Shown here piece by piece: positions 41,700-50,328 of a stretch of 64,000 nt of DNA. Location of the stretch: the NCBI GenBank assembly GCA_014860445.1, contig JACZJT010000012.1:106662-170661 (forward strand). The letters are read 5' to 3'. Position 1 is the stretch's first letter. The number at the start of each line of letters is the position of its first letter. A program made the position numbers and the translations under genes. This DNA is from Burkholderiales bacterium. Lineage in GTDB: Bacteria; Pseudomonadota; Gammaproteobacteria; Burkholderiales; SG8-39. The notes under the pieces are model-generated. The model saw only the letters and a program-made list of their open reading frames with translations. It did no database searches and was not told where the DNA came from.

Positions 41700-43193
41700 G
41701 TGACTCCTTCCGCCCCCGGCGCACCCAAACCCAAGCAATTGCGCGTACTCTTTGCGACGCCGGAATGCGCCCCGCTGATCAAAACAGGGGGCCTTGCGGA
41801 TGTCAGCGCTGCTCTTCCGGCGGCGCTCATCGCGGCGGGCGTCGATTGCAGGATCCTGCTCCCGGGCTACCGCCAGGTGCTGGCGCAATCGCCGGATTGC
41901 CGCGAAATTGCGCGCTTCGCGCCGATGGCGGATTTCCCGGCTGCGCGCCTGCTAAATGGAAAGACGACCACAGGCGTGCCGCTGTATCTGATCGACTGTC
42001 CGGAAATGTACGACCGTCCCGCCGGGCCGTATCAGGATGAAAACGGGACCGACTGGCCCGACAACGCGCTGCGCTTCGGACTGCTCTCGCGCATTGCCGC
42101 GCTGCTCGGCAGCAGCGCCAGCCCGCTGGACTGGCGGCCGCATGTGCTTCACTGCAACGAATGGCAGACTGGGCTCGCCCCCGCTTACCTGCGCTATGCC
42201 GAAGCTGCGGGCGCCGCGACGCTGTTGACCGTACACAACCTCGGCTTTCAGGGAATATTCGAGCCGGGCCTGGTCGCAGCGCTCGGCCTCCCCGCCGACT
42301 GTTTCACACCGGAAGGCGTCGAGTATTACGGCAAGCTATCGTTTCTCAAGGCCGGGTTGCAGCTTGCCGACGCGATTACCACGGTCAGTCCCAGCTATGC
42401 GGGCGAAATTCAAAACGAAGCCCTGGGCTTCGGCCTGCACGGTTTGCTCAGCGCACGCAGGCAGCGGCTCCACGGCATACTCAACGGCATCGATACCGGC
42501 GTGTGGAATCCCGCGACCGACCCATTGATTGCCCGCCGCTACAGCGCTGAAACGCTCGATGCCAAGCAGGCCAACAAGCGCGCGCTACAACAACGACTCG
42601 GGCTTTCGACTACGACCAAGCTGCCGCTGTTTGCCGTGGTTAGCCGGCTCACCGAACAAAAAGGACTGGACTGGCTGCTGCAGATTGCACCGCATTTGGT
42701 GGCGCTGCCCGCGCAACTGGCCCTGCTCGGCGGCGGCGATGGCGAACTCGAACGCGGCTTCGTCACGCTGGCGCAGCGTCACCCCAAAAGCGTCAGCGCG
42801 ACCATTGGTTTCGACGAGTCCCTCGCGCATCTGATAGAAGCCGGCGCCGATGCCTTTCTCATGCCCTCGCGTTTCGAGCCCTGCGGCATGAACCAGATGT
42901 ACAGCCAGCGCTACGGAACGCCCCCCATCGTGCGCGCCACCGGCGGACTGGCTGACACGGTGATCGATTGCACGCCGGATGCGCTCGCCGACGGCAGCGC
43001 CAGCGGCTTCGTTTTTCACGAACCCGGCGCCCAGGCGCTGCTCGCCGCGATCGAACGCGCGGCCGGCGCCTGGCGCGACAGCGCGACATGGCACGCGCTG
43101 CAGCGCAACGGCATGAAGCGGGATTTCAGCTGGGATGCGAGCGCGCGCCGCTACGGCGAGATCTACACGGCACTCACAGCCGAACGCGCCTAA
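41700..43193 (+). CDS. glgA: Glycogen synthase
   Basis: A 497-residue GT5 enzyme with the ADP-glucose motif KTGGLADVSAALP, then HCNEWQTGL, LLTVHNLGFQGIFEP, the C-terminal VSRLTEQKGLDWLL and the nucleotide site PSRFEPCGMNQMYSQRYGTPPIVRATGGLADTV (in parts). The GTG at 41700 is the likely start; the upstream ribosome binding site is weak. It faces glgP tail to tail with a 19-bp gap. Confidence 0.96.
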   Translation: MTPSAPGAPKPKQLRVLFATPECAPLIKTGGLADVSAALPAALIAAGVDCRILLPGYRQVLAQSPDCREIARFAPMADFPAARLLNGKTTTGVPLYLIDCPEMYDRPAGPYQDENGTDWPDNALRFGLLSRIAALLGSSASPLDWRPHVLHCNEWQTGLAPAYLRYAEAAGAATLLTVHNLGFQGIFEPGLVAALGLPADCFTPEGVEYYGKLSFLKAGLQLADAITTVSPSYAGEIQNEALGFGLHGLLSARRQRLHGILNGIDTGVWNPATDPLIARRYSAETLDAKQANKRALQQRLGLSTTTKLPLFAVVSRLTEQKGLDWLLQIAPHLVALPAQLALLGGGDGELERGFVTLAQRHPKSVSATIGFDESLAHLIEAGADAFLMPSRFEPCGMNQMYSQRYGTPPIVRATGGLADTVIDCTPDALADGSASGFVFHEPGAQALLAAIERAAGAWRDSATWHALQRNGMKRDFSWDASARRYGEIYTALTAERA

Positions 43194-43212
43194 AGCGGCG
43201 CAGCCTGGACGC

Positions 43213-45774
43213 TCAGGCCCAGATCATCAAGCCCAGCTCCAGCGGGTGAGTCAGGCTCTCATGGCAGGGATACGCGCGTATGTGCAAATCCAGGCGGCCG
43301 CACAATTCCGGCGCTAGTTCCAGCGCGAAATGGTGCTCGCCGCCTGCCTCCGGACCTTGAGCGACAAAGCGGAAGCAGCGGTCGCTGTTGTCCCCTCCCT
43401 GAGAACCGGCGCGATGCAGCAGAAGTTCCACCGCGACGTCTTCGGGTTTCAATTCGTTCAGGCGCAAGGCCACCTCGATGCGCACGCTTTCGCCATACTG
43501 GATGCGCTTTTTCGGGTCATCGACCCGCCGCAGCGCCACCCCCGGCCACGCCTGGCGTACGCGCTCCTTCCAGGCGGCGACTGCTCGCGCGACCTCGAAC
43601 TGGTTCGCCGCGTAGAGCCGCCCCTGCTGCGCCGCCGGCTGATAGCACTTGCCCACATACTCGCCCAGCATGCGCATCGAATTGAAGCGCGGCATGAGGG
43701 TGGAAACGGAGCGCTTTGCGAGCTGCACCCACTCGGGCGAGTAACCGCTGCTGTCGCGTTTGTAGTAAAGCGGAATGACGTGATCCTGCAGAATTTCATA
43801 GAGCGTGCGCGCTTCCTCGCGGTTGCGGTTCGCATCGTCGGTCCCGGCGACCGAGGGCTTGATCGCCCAGCCGTTGGTTCCGTCGTAGCCTTCGCCCCAC
43901 CAGCCGTCGAGCACCGACAGATTGATCACGCCGTTGATCGCCGCCTTCATGCCCGAGGTGCCCGACGCTTCCAGGGGATAGACCGGGTTGTTGAGCCAGA
44001 CGTCCACGCCGGAAACCATGCGCCGGCTGAGGCGCAGATCATAGCCTTCGACCAGCAGTATCTTGCCCTCGAATTCGGGCATTTGCGATACCTGCGTCAC
44101 CTGCCTGATCAAATCCTGTCCCGGCACATCGGCCGGGTGTGCTTTGCCGGCGAACAAGAACAGCACCGGACGCTGCGGATCTCCGAGCAGCTGGCGCAGC
44201 CAGTTCAGATCCTGGAACAGCAAGGTTGCCCGCTTGTAAGTAGCGAAGCGTCGGCCGAAGCCGATGATCAGCACGGTAGGGTTGTCCGGATTGCACAGAC
44301 TCAGCAGCCGGTCCAGGTGCGCTTCGCTGCCCTGATTGCGCGCGTTCTGTTCGCGCAGGCGGTAGCGCACCAGGTGGAGCAGTTGCGACTTCAGGTGCTG
44401 ACGGGTGCTCCAGAAAATATGATCCGGCACCTCGCTGATCTGGTCCCAGCAACTCTGGTCGCCCAGTCTGCGGCTCCAACCGTAGCCGAGAAAGTGGTCG
44501 AACGCGTCGGCCCATTCCGGCGAAAGAAACGTCGGTACGTGCACGCCGTTGGTGATCGCGGTGATCGGATTCTCTTGCGGCGGAATCTGCGGCCACAGGC
44601 TTCCCAGAATATTCGCGGACACGCCGCCATGGATCTTGGAGACGCCATTGTGGAAACGCGAGCCGCGTACGGCGAGCGTGGTCATATTGAATTCGGTCGC
44701 ACCCGGCTCCATTCCCAGCGCCAGCAGTTTCTCGGTGGGGATATTGAGTTCTTCGCAGCTACCATGAAAATAATGCAGCAGCATTTGCGTGGAAAAATGA
44801 TCGTGCCCCGCAGGCACCGGCGTGTGCGTTGTAAACGCCGTGTTCACCGCAACCGCCTCGAGCGCGCTCGCGAAATCGAGGCCCAGGCGCATCTTCGAGC
44901 GCAAGCGCTCCAGGATCATGAATGCCGCATGCCCTTCGTTGATATGCCACACCGTGGGCTTCAGCCCCATCGCGGCAAGCGCGCGCACCCCGCCGATGCC
45001 GAGCACGATCTCCTGCTCGATACGGGTGGTGCGGTCACCGCCATAGAGCTGGTGCGCGATGTTGCGATCGTGCACCGTGTTGTCTTCGATATCGGTGTCG
45101 AGCAGGTACAGGTTCACGCAGCCCACCCTCGCCTGCCACACTTTCGCCTTGACATCGCGTCCCGGAAATTCAATCCCGACCTTGAGATCCGTTCCGTCGT
45201 CGCGCTGCACCGGCGTGATCGGCAGGTCATCGAAATCCGAGGCGATATGCGTCGCCCGCTGGTTACCCTGGCCGTCGATGGTCTGGGAGAAATAGCCCTG
45301 CCGGTAGAGCAGACCGACGCCGACGAAGGGCAGGCGCATGTCGCTTGCCGTCTTGCAATGATCGCCGGCGAGGATGCCGAGGCCACCCGAGTAGATCGGC
45401 AGGCTCTCGTGGAAACCGAATTCGAAACAGAAATACGCGACCAGTTCGGATTGGGCCAGCGGCACTTCCGCCGCGTCGCGCGTCGTCTGCTCGCCATGGT
45501 AGCTGTCGTAGGCAGAAAGCACGCGCCGGTAATTATCAAGAAACAGCTTGTCCTCGGCCGCGTCGTTCAGGCGCTGCTGATCGATGCGTTTGAGCAGCGC
45601 CTTGGGGCTGTGTCCCACTGCGTTCCACAAGCCGGGATCGAGTCGCGAAAACAGCGCCCGCGTCGGCATGATGTCCCAGCTGTACCACAGGTTGTTGGCG
45701 AGTTCCTCCAGACGCTTGAGTCTTTCGGGAACCTTGGGATTTACCTCTAGATTGAATGTCGTGCCCGGTTTCAT
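43213..45774 (-). CDS. glgP: Alpha-glucan (glycogen) phosphorylase
   Basis: An 853-residue long-type phosphorylase with an N-terminal DUF3417 domain (LEELANNLWYSWDIMPTRALF). Substrate and phosphate regions: FGFHESLPIYSGGLGILAGDH (in parts), WHINEGHAAF, and the pyridoxal-phosphate lysine in EASGTSGMKAAINGVINLSV. It releases glucose-1-phosphate from glycogen. ATG 45774 was chosen over 45843 because MKPGTTFNLEVNP matches the usual opening. glgB and glgX are not in the window. Confidence 0.95.
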   Translation of the reverse strand: MKPGTTFNLEVNPKVPERLKRLEELANNLWYSWDIMPTRALFSRLDPGLWNAVGHSPKALLKRIDQQRLNDAAEDKLFLDNYRRVLSAYDSYHGEQTTRDAAEVPLAQSELVAYFCFEFGFHESLPIYSGGLGILAGDHCKTASDMRLPFVGVGLLYRQGYFSQTIDGQGNQRATHIASDFDDLPITPVQRDDGTDLKVGIEFPGRDVKAKVWQARVGCVNLYLLDTDIEDNTVHDRNIAHQLYGGDRTTRIEQEIVLGIGGVRALAAMGLKPTVWHINEGHAAFMILERLRSKMRLGLDFASALEAVAVNTAFTTHTPVPAGHDHFSTQMLLHYFHGSCEELNIPTEKLLALGMEPGATEFNMTTLAVRGSRFHNGVSKIHGGVSANILGSLWPQIPPQENPITAITNGVHVPTFLSPEWADAFDHFLGYGWSRRLGDQSCWDQISEVPDHIFWSTRQHLKSQLLHLVRYRLREQNARNQGSEAHLDRLLSLCNPDNPTVLIIGFGRRFATYKRATLLFQDLNWLRQLLGDPQRPVLFLFAGKAHPADVPGQDLIRQVTQVSQMPEFEGKILLVEGYDLRLSRRMVSGVDVWLNNPVYPLEASGTSGMKAAINGVINLSVLDGWWGEGYDGTNGWAIKPSVAGTDDANRNREEARTLYEILQDHVIPLYYKRDSSGYSPEWVQLAKRSVSTLMPRFNSMRMLGEYVGKCYQPAAQQGRLYAANQFEVARAVAAWKERVRQAWPGVALRRVDDPKKRIQYGESVRIEVALRLNELKPEDVAVELLLHRAGSQGGDNSDRCFRFVAQGPEAGGEHHFALELAPELCGRLDLHIRAYPCHESLTHPLELGLMIWA

Positions 45775-45863
45775 GGTTCGCCTTGAAGTGCCGGGCCGCC
45801 CAGTGGCGTCTCGAACACGATTGGGATTGAAATTTCCCGGCAATTATAGCGCCACGCGCGGCG

Positions 45864-46886
45864 CTATACGGCAACCATCCCCTGCACGCTGAACAAACCG
45901 GCGGGATCGGCCCACGCCTCCGCCGGCGCAAAGCCGGCTTGTTGCGCCAGATCGCGAAACTGCTCGACGCTGTAGCTGCAGGCGATTCCGGTGAGTACCG
46001 TTTCGCCCTGGCGGAACGCGATGCGCTCGCCATCGATATGCACGAGTTGCGTTGCCAGACTTTCCAGGTTCATTTCGATCAAGTCGCGACTTTCATCGTA
46101 ATGCGCCCTGTGGCGGAAGCGCCGCAGTTGAAAATCCGCACCCAGTTCACGGTTGATGCGCGCAAGCAAATTGAGATTGAACGCGGCTGTCGCGCCCGCG
46201 ACGTCGTTGTAGGCGGCCTCGAGCACCTGCTTGTCTGTTTTCATTTCCACACCCGCCAGCAGCGTGCCGCCCGCGCCGACCATGCGCCGCACGAGTTGCA
46301 ACAGTCCGAGAGCCTGGGGCGGCGTGACCTGGCCGATCGCCAAGGCGGGAAGATACACGGCCTTTTTCCTGATCGGCACGCCCACGAACTCGGGCATGGT
46401 CCATGATTTCGTGTAGTCGGCGCAAACGCCGCTGATATTCAGCCAGGGAAAAGCCTGCGCAAGACCGGTGGCGTCCGCCCGCATGCTTTCGAAGGTGCGT
46501 TCCAGAGGCACATAGAGCAGCGGCCGTAGTCGCTCGATCAGGATGCGGCTTTTCTCACCCGAGCCGCCGCCGAATTCGATCAGCTGGCAGTCCGGGCCGA
46601 GCAAGGTCGCCATCGCCGCGGCATGCTCGCGCATGATCGCGAGTTCGGCGCGCGCGCAGTAGTACTCGGGCTGCTCGCAGAGCTGTTCGAACAGCGCGCG
46701 GCCGCGAGCATCGTAGAAATAATCCGGGGGGAGTGTCTTTTGCGGCTTCGAGAGGCCCGCCAGGACCTCGCCGAGGAAGGAAACGTCCTCGGACAGAAAA
46801 TTATAGAACCGCACCACGCCGTCGATCCGGTGCTGCTGCACCATCGGTTCTTCGACAGTTTTCGTAAAACGCCTGGCAAATGTCAT
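45864..46886 (-). CDS. egtD: L-histidine N(alpha)-methyltransferase, EgtD type
   Basis: 340 residues. Motifs: KTLPPDYFYDARGRALFEQL, AdoMet site LIEFGGGSGEKSRILIERL, FNLNLLARINRELGADF and the acidic HYDESRDLIEMNLES pocket. The family trimethylates histidine to hercynine, the first step of ergothioneine synthesis. The usual partner egtB is not adjacent. The start is uncertain: ATG 46886 or ATG 46844 (MVQQHRIDGVVRF). Confidence 0.85.
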   Translation of the reverse strand: MTFARRFTKTVEEPMVQQHRIDGVVRFYNFLSEDVSFLGEVLAGLSKPQKTLPPDYFYDARGRALFEQLCEQPEYYCARAELAIMREHAAAMATLLGPDCQLIEFGGGSGEKSRILIERLRPLLYVPLERTFESMRADATGLAQAFPWLNISGVCADYTKSWTMPEFVGVPIRKKAVYLPALAIGQVTPPQALGLLQLVRRMVGAGGTLLAGVEMKTDKQVLEAAYNDVAGATAAFNLNLLARINRELGADFQLRRFRHRAHYDESRDLIEMNLESLATQLVHIDGERIAFRQGETVLTGIACSYSVEQFRDLAQQAGFAPAEAWADPAGLFSVQGMVAV

Positions 46887-46928
46887 GATGCTGCGCCCGA
46901 CTCTCGGGAGCGCCAGACTAAGCGCTCC

Positions 46929-47846
46929 TCAACCTGGCGCGGGCGTGCTGCCTTCCTGCGCAGCCTTGTGCGCGCCGACACTTTGCGGTCTGGCGTTTGC
47001 CTCCAGCCAGGCCTTGATGCGGTTGGCGTCGCCGATACGAGACAACCTGCCCCAGGAGTCCAGGAGCACGATGATCACCTCGCGCTCGGCGAGTTTCGCC
47101 TGCAGAACCAGGCAACGGCCCGCATCATTGGTGAAACCGGTCTTTGACAGTCCGATGTTCCAGCGTTCGTTCGACACCAGCCGATTGGTGTTGTGATAAG
47201 AGAGTTGCCTGCCGGCTACCTGCACATCGAGCTCGGTCGTTGTCGTGTAGCTGCGGATGCGTTCGTAACGATGCGCAGCGCGCACCAGTTTCACCAGGTC
47301 CGCCGCGCTGGCCACATTGGCGCTGGAGAGACCGGTTGCGTCGTCAAACTGCGAATCGTTCATGCCCAGCATCCGCGCCTTGTGATTCATCGCGCGAATG
47401 AACGCATCGAAACCGCCCGGATAGGTCCGACCCAGTGCCGCCGCCGCGCGATTTTCGGATGACATCAACGCCAGTCGCAGCAATTCGTCGCGGCTCAAGC
47501 TGGCGCCCGGCTTCAGGCGCGAGTGCGTGCCGCGCAGGTAATCCATGTCCGCGCTAGAGATGGTGATGTCCTGATTCAGGTCGAGACCGGCATCCAGCAC
47601 CACCATGGCGGTCATGAGCTTGGTGATCGACGCAATCGGCGTAACCGCGCCCGCGTTCTTTCCGTAGAGTATCTCGCCGGTATTCGCGTCCTGCACGATC
47701 GCTGCAGCAGAGCGCAAGGACAGCTTGTGCGGCGCAGATGCCGTCTTGTGTCCGCCCCGGCGCGCTTCGGCCTGGCCCGAATAGGCGCCGAGCGCGAGGC
47801 TCAAACCCAGGCCTGCACAAATCAACATGTGGCGTACGGTCTGCAA
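46929..47846 (-). CDS. pbpG: D-alanyl-D-alanine endopeptidase (PBP7/PbpG)
   Basis: 305 residues: signal peptide (MLICAGLGLSLALGAYSGQAEA), then an S11 domain with SxxK (SITKLM), SxN (SSENRA) and KTG (LSKTGFTNDAG). It cleaves peptide cross-links in the periplasm. A TTG start at 47846 is chosen because AGGAGG lies six bases upstream (47851-47860 complement) and a compact signal peptide results. The longer TTG start at 47909 lacks a ribosome binding site. Confidence 0.93.
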   Translation of the reverse strand: MQTVRHMLICAGLGLSLALGAYSGQAEARRGGHKTASAPHKLSLRSAAAIVQDANTGEILYGKNAGAVTPIASITKLMTAMVVLDAGLDLNQDITISSADMDYLRGTHSRLKPGASLSRDELLRLALMSSENRAAAALGRTYPGGFDAFIRAMNHKARMLGMNDSQFDDATGLSSANVASAADLVKLVRAAHRYERIRSYTTTTELDVQVAGRQLSYHNTNRLVSNERWNIGLSKTGFTNDAGRCLVLQAKLAEREVIIVLLDSWGRLSRIGDANRIKAWLEANARPQSVGAHKAAQEGSTPAPG

Positions 47847-47995
47847 CGTTCCCCTCCTCACCAGATGGTGCTTTTGCCGCAGTCTAGCGGCCAACTTCTT
47901 ATTTGGCAAGCAAAAATAACGGGATAGCGATATTACCTAAGGCGAAACTTAAAGTATTGGGTCTATCCTATATTTTTTCGTTTCGCCCCGTTATA

Positions 47996-48032
47996 GGGGA
48001 GAGCGAGGGGAGATATCGCCTCGCATTCTTAC
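47996..48032. repeat. Intergenic palindrome between the ABC exporter and pbpG
   Basis: Contains GCGAGG (48003-48008) and CCTCGC (48019-48024) around GGAGATATCG. In sequence it resembles the palindromes at 3450, 15835 and 50215. The rest of the 295-bp gap (47847-48141) holds the pbpG ribosome binding site and an AACGGG / CCCGTT pair; no gene is seen. Confidence 0.45.
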
Positions 48033-48141
48033 CGAACCTACGACGAAACTTAAACAGCGGACTGCATCCATTTTAGCGCTTTCACTTTGCCCAGGCATCG
48101 GAGCGCACGGGAGGCGGGATCCCCTCGTCTTCTTCCGCAGC

Positions 48142-50010
48142 CTAAGGCGACGCATGTGGCGCCGTCGCGATCGGCGGCCGCACGGTTGCGTTCGCACCCG
48201 ACTGCTGCGACTTCTCCCGCTGCTGCAGCGTCCACATTTGCGCGTAGGCGCCACCGCGATCCAGCAGTTCGCGGTGCCGGCCGCGCTCGATGATGCGCCC
48301 CGCATCGAGCACGAGGATCTGGTCTGCGTCCATGACCGTAGACAGGCGGTGCGCGACCACCAGCGTGGTATGTCCCTGCGCGATGCGCGTGAGTTCCTCC
48401 TGAATCGACTTTTCCGTTTCGGAGTCCAGCGCAGAGGTTGCCTCGTCAAAAATCAGTATCGAGGGATTCTTGAGGATGGCGCGCGCGATGGCGACGCGCT
48501 GCTTCTCCCCGCCCGAGAGCTTCAGGCCGCGCTCGCCCACCCGCGTCTCGTATTTGTCCGGAAGGCTTTCGACAAAATCGTGGATATGCGCCGTGCGCGC
48601 CGCCTCGATGACCTCCTCGCGCGTCGCGTCGGGCCGGCCGTATTGAATGTTGTAGTAGATCGTGTCGTTGAACAGCACCGTATCCTGGGGCACGATGCCG
48701 ATCGCGCCGCGCAGGCTGCCCTGTTTCAAGGCGCGGATGTCGCTGCCGTTGATAAGGATCGCGCCGCCGCCGACGTCGTAGAAGCGGTATAGCAGCCGCG
48801 CCAGGGTGGATTTGCCGGCACCCGAATGCCCCACTACGGCTACCTTGCTGCCGGCGGGAACGTCGAACGACACGTCGAACAGGATCTGGCGCTTGGGATC
48901 GTAGGAGAAATCCACGTGCTCGAAACGGATGGACGCGCTGCCCGCCACCATCGATGCAGCCCCCGGACGGTCCTCGATTTCGCGGTTTTGCTCCAGCAGC
49001 CGGAACATTCTGTCGGTGTCGATCAGCGCCTGCTTGATCTCGCGATAAACCATGCCCAGAAAATTCAGCGGGATATAAAGCTGGATTAACAGGCCGTTGA
49101 TCAGCACCAGGTCGCCCAGCGTCAGCGTCTTGTTGACCACGCCCTCGGCCGCAAGGATCATCAGCAGGGTCACGGCAACCGCGATGACACTGCTCTGTCC
49201 GACATTGAGCAGTCCCAGCGAAACTTCGTTTGTTACCGCGGCTGACTCGTAGTTCCGGAGATTTTCGTCGTAGCGCCGCGCTTCGTACTCTTCGTTGTTG
49301 AAATACTTCACCGTCTCGTAATTGATCAGGCTGTCGACGGCGCGGGTATTGGCGGTTGAATCGAGCTCGTTCAACTGCCGGCGGATCCCCATGCGCCATT
49401 CGGTGACGCTGAACGTAACCACGATGTAGATCGCGACGGCAATGAAGGTGATCGCTGCAAAACGCCAGTCGAAGCGCGTCAGCAGCACCACCGCCACCAG
49501 ACTGAATTCCAGGATCACCGGGATGATGGAAAACAGCATGAACGAAAGCAGGGTGGAAATGCCGCGGGTACCGCGTTCGATGTCGCGCGACACGCCGCCG
49601 GTCTGTCGCTCCAGGTGGAAGCGCAGACTCAGGCTGTGCAAATGGCGGAACACCGTCAGCGCGACGCGGCGGATGGCGCGCTGGGTCACGCGCACGAACA
49701 CGACATCGCGCAACTCCGCGAACAGCACGGTCGACAGACGCAGCGCGCCATAGGCTACGAGCAGCGCCAAAGGCAGCGCCAGCACCTGCTGTTCGGGCGT
49801 GAGCGCGTCTACGACCGATTTCAGCACCAGGGGCACGCCGACGTTCGCTACCTTGGCGGAGGCGAGGAACACGAGCGCGATCAGAACCCGCCATTTGTAT
49901 TCCCACAGATAAGGCAGCAGCATGCCGACCGCGCGCCATTCGTTGCGCGGCGCGCCCGGCGCTTGCGGCCCGGGATCTACGTAGGAAGCGGCGCGGCGTC
50001 CATGTGCCAT
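48142..50010 (-). CDS. ATM1-type ABC exporter (membrane-ATPase half transporter)
   Basis: 622 residues: six transmembrane segments to about 340, with the ATM1-specific signature YETVKYFNNEEYEARRYDENL near residue 230, then an ATPase with Walker A VGHSGAGKSTLARLLYRFYD, Q-loop VPQDTVLFNDTI, signature LSGGEKQRVAIARA and Walker B ILIFDEATSALD. ATM1/HMT1 homologues export glutathione-linked sulfur, iron-sulfur precursors or metal conjugates. Works as a homodimer. MsbA is a less likely alternative. Confidence 0.9.
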   Translation of the reverse strand: MAHGRRAASYVDPGPQAPGAPRNEWRAVGMLLPYLWEYKWRVLIALVFLASAKVANVGVPLVLKSVVDALTPEQQVLALPLALLVAYGALRLSTVLFAELRDVVFVRVTQRAIRRVALTVFRHLHSLSLRFHLERQTGGVSRDIERGTRGISTLLSFMLFSIIPVILEFSLVAVVLLTRFDWRFAAITFIAVAIYIVVTFSVTEWRMGIRRQLNELDSTANTRAVDSLINYETVKYFNNEEYEARRYDENLRNYESAAVTNEVSLGLLNVGQSSVIAVAVTLLMILAAEGVVNKTLTLGDLVLINGLLIQLYIPLNFLGMVYREIKQALIDTDRMFRLLEQNREIEDRPGAASMVAGSASIRFEHVDFSYDPKRQILFDVSFDVPAGSKVAVVGHSGAGKSTLARLLYRFYDVGGGAILINGSDIRALKQGSLRGAIGIVPQDTVLFNDTIYYNIQYGRPDATREEVIEAARTAHIHDFVESLPDKYETRVGERGLKLSGGEKQRVAIARAILKNPSILIFDEATSALDSETEKSIQEELTRIAQGHTTLVVAHRLSTVMDADQILVLDAGRIIERGRHRELLDRGGAYAQMWTLQQREKSQQSGANATVRPPIATAPHASP

Positions 50011-50328
50011 ATCGGAATGGGGGAAGGATCAGTGTCGGGTTGCTTGCCGGGTCACGCGGCGTCAAACGCCGCCCGGCCGCGGCAAGGGCGCCATTTTCGC
50101 ACAGGGAGTCCATCCGCGCGCAATCGACCGCTTGACAGCAGGCGCCGCAAAACCCATCCTAGAATCGTTGCTTCCGAGAGGCCATTTCGGAATCACCGAA
50201 CGGTCCCCTGACTTGGGGGAATATGAGGGGGTGTAACGCCCTCCCGATAGCTTCCCGACCCGCCGTCCGGACCCCCTGCCCGGCAGGATCAGACTGATCA
50301 AACCAGGCGCCGCAGAGGAGATTCGATC
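50011..50328. other. Divergent intergenic region between the ABC exporter and fadE
   Basis: 318 bp without a gene. It holds a TTCCGA/TCGGAA hairpin (50172-50192), a palindrome GGGGGAATATGAGGGGG...GCCCTCCC (50215-50245) of the small intergenic family, and the fadE ribosome binding site GAGGAG (about 50315). No convincing -35/-10 pair was seen. Confidence 0.6.

Noticed and set aside
43330..45750. 806-codon frame antisense to glgP
   Set aside because: Same reasoning; glgP has the pyridoxal-phosphate site and full length.
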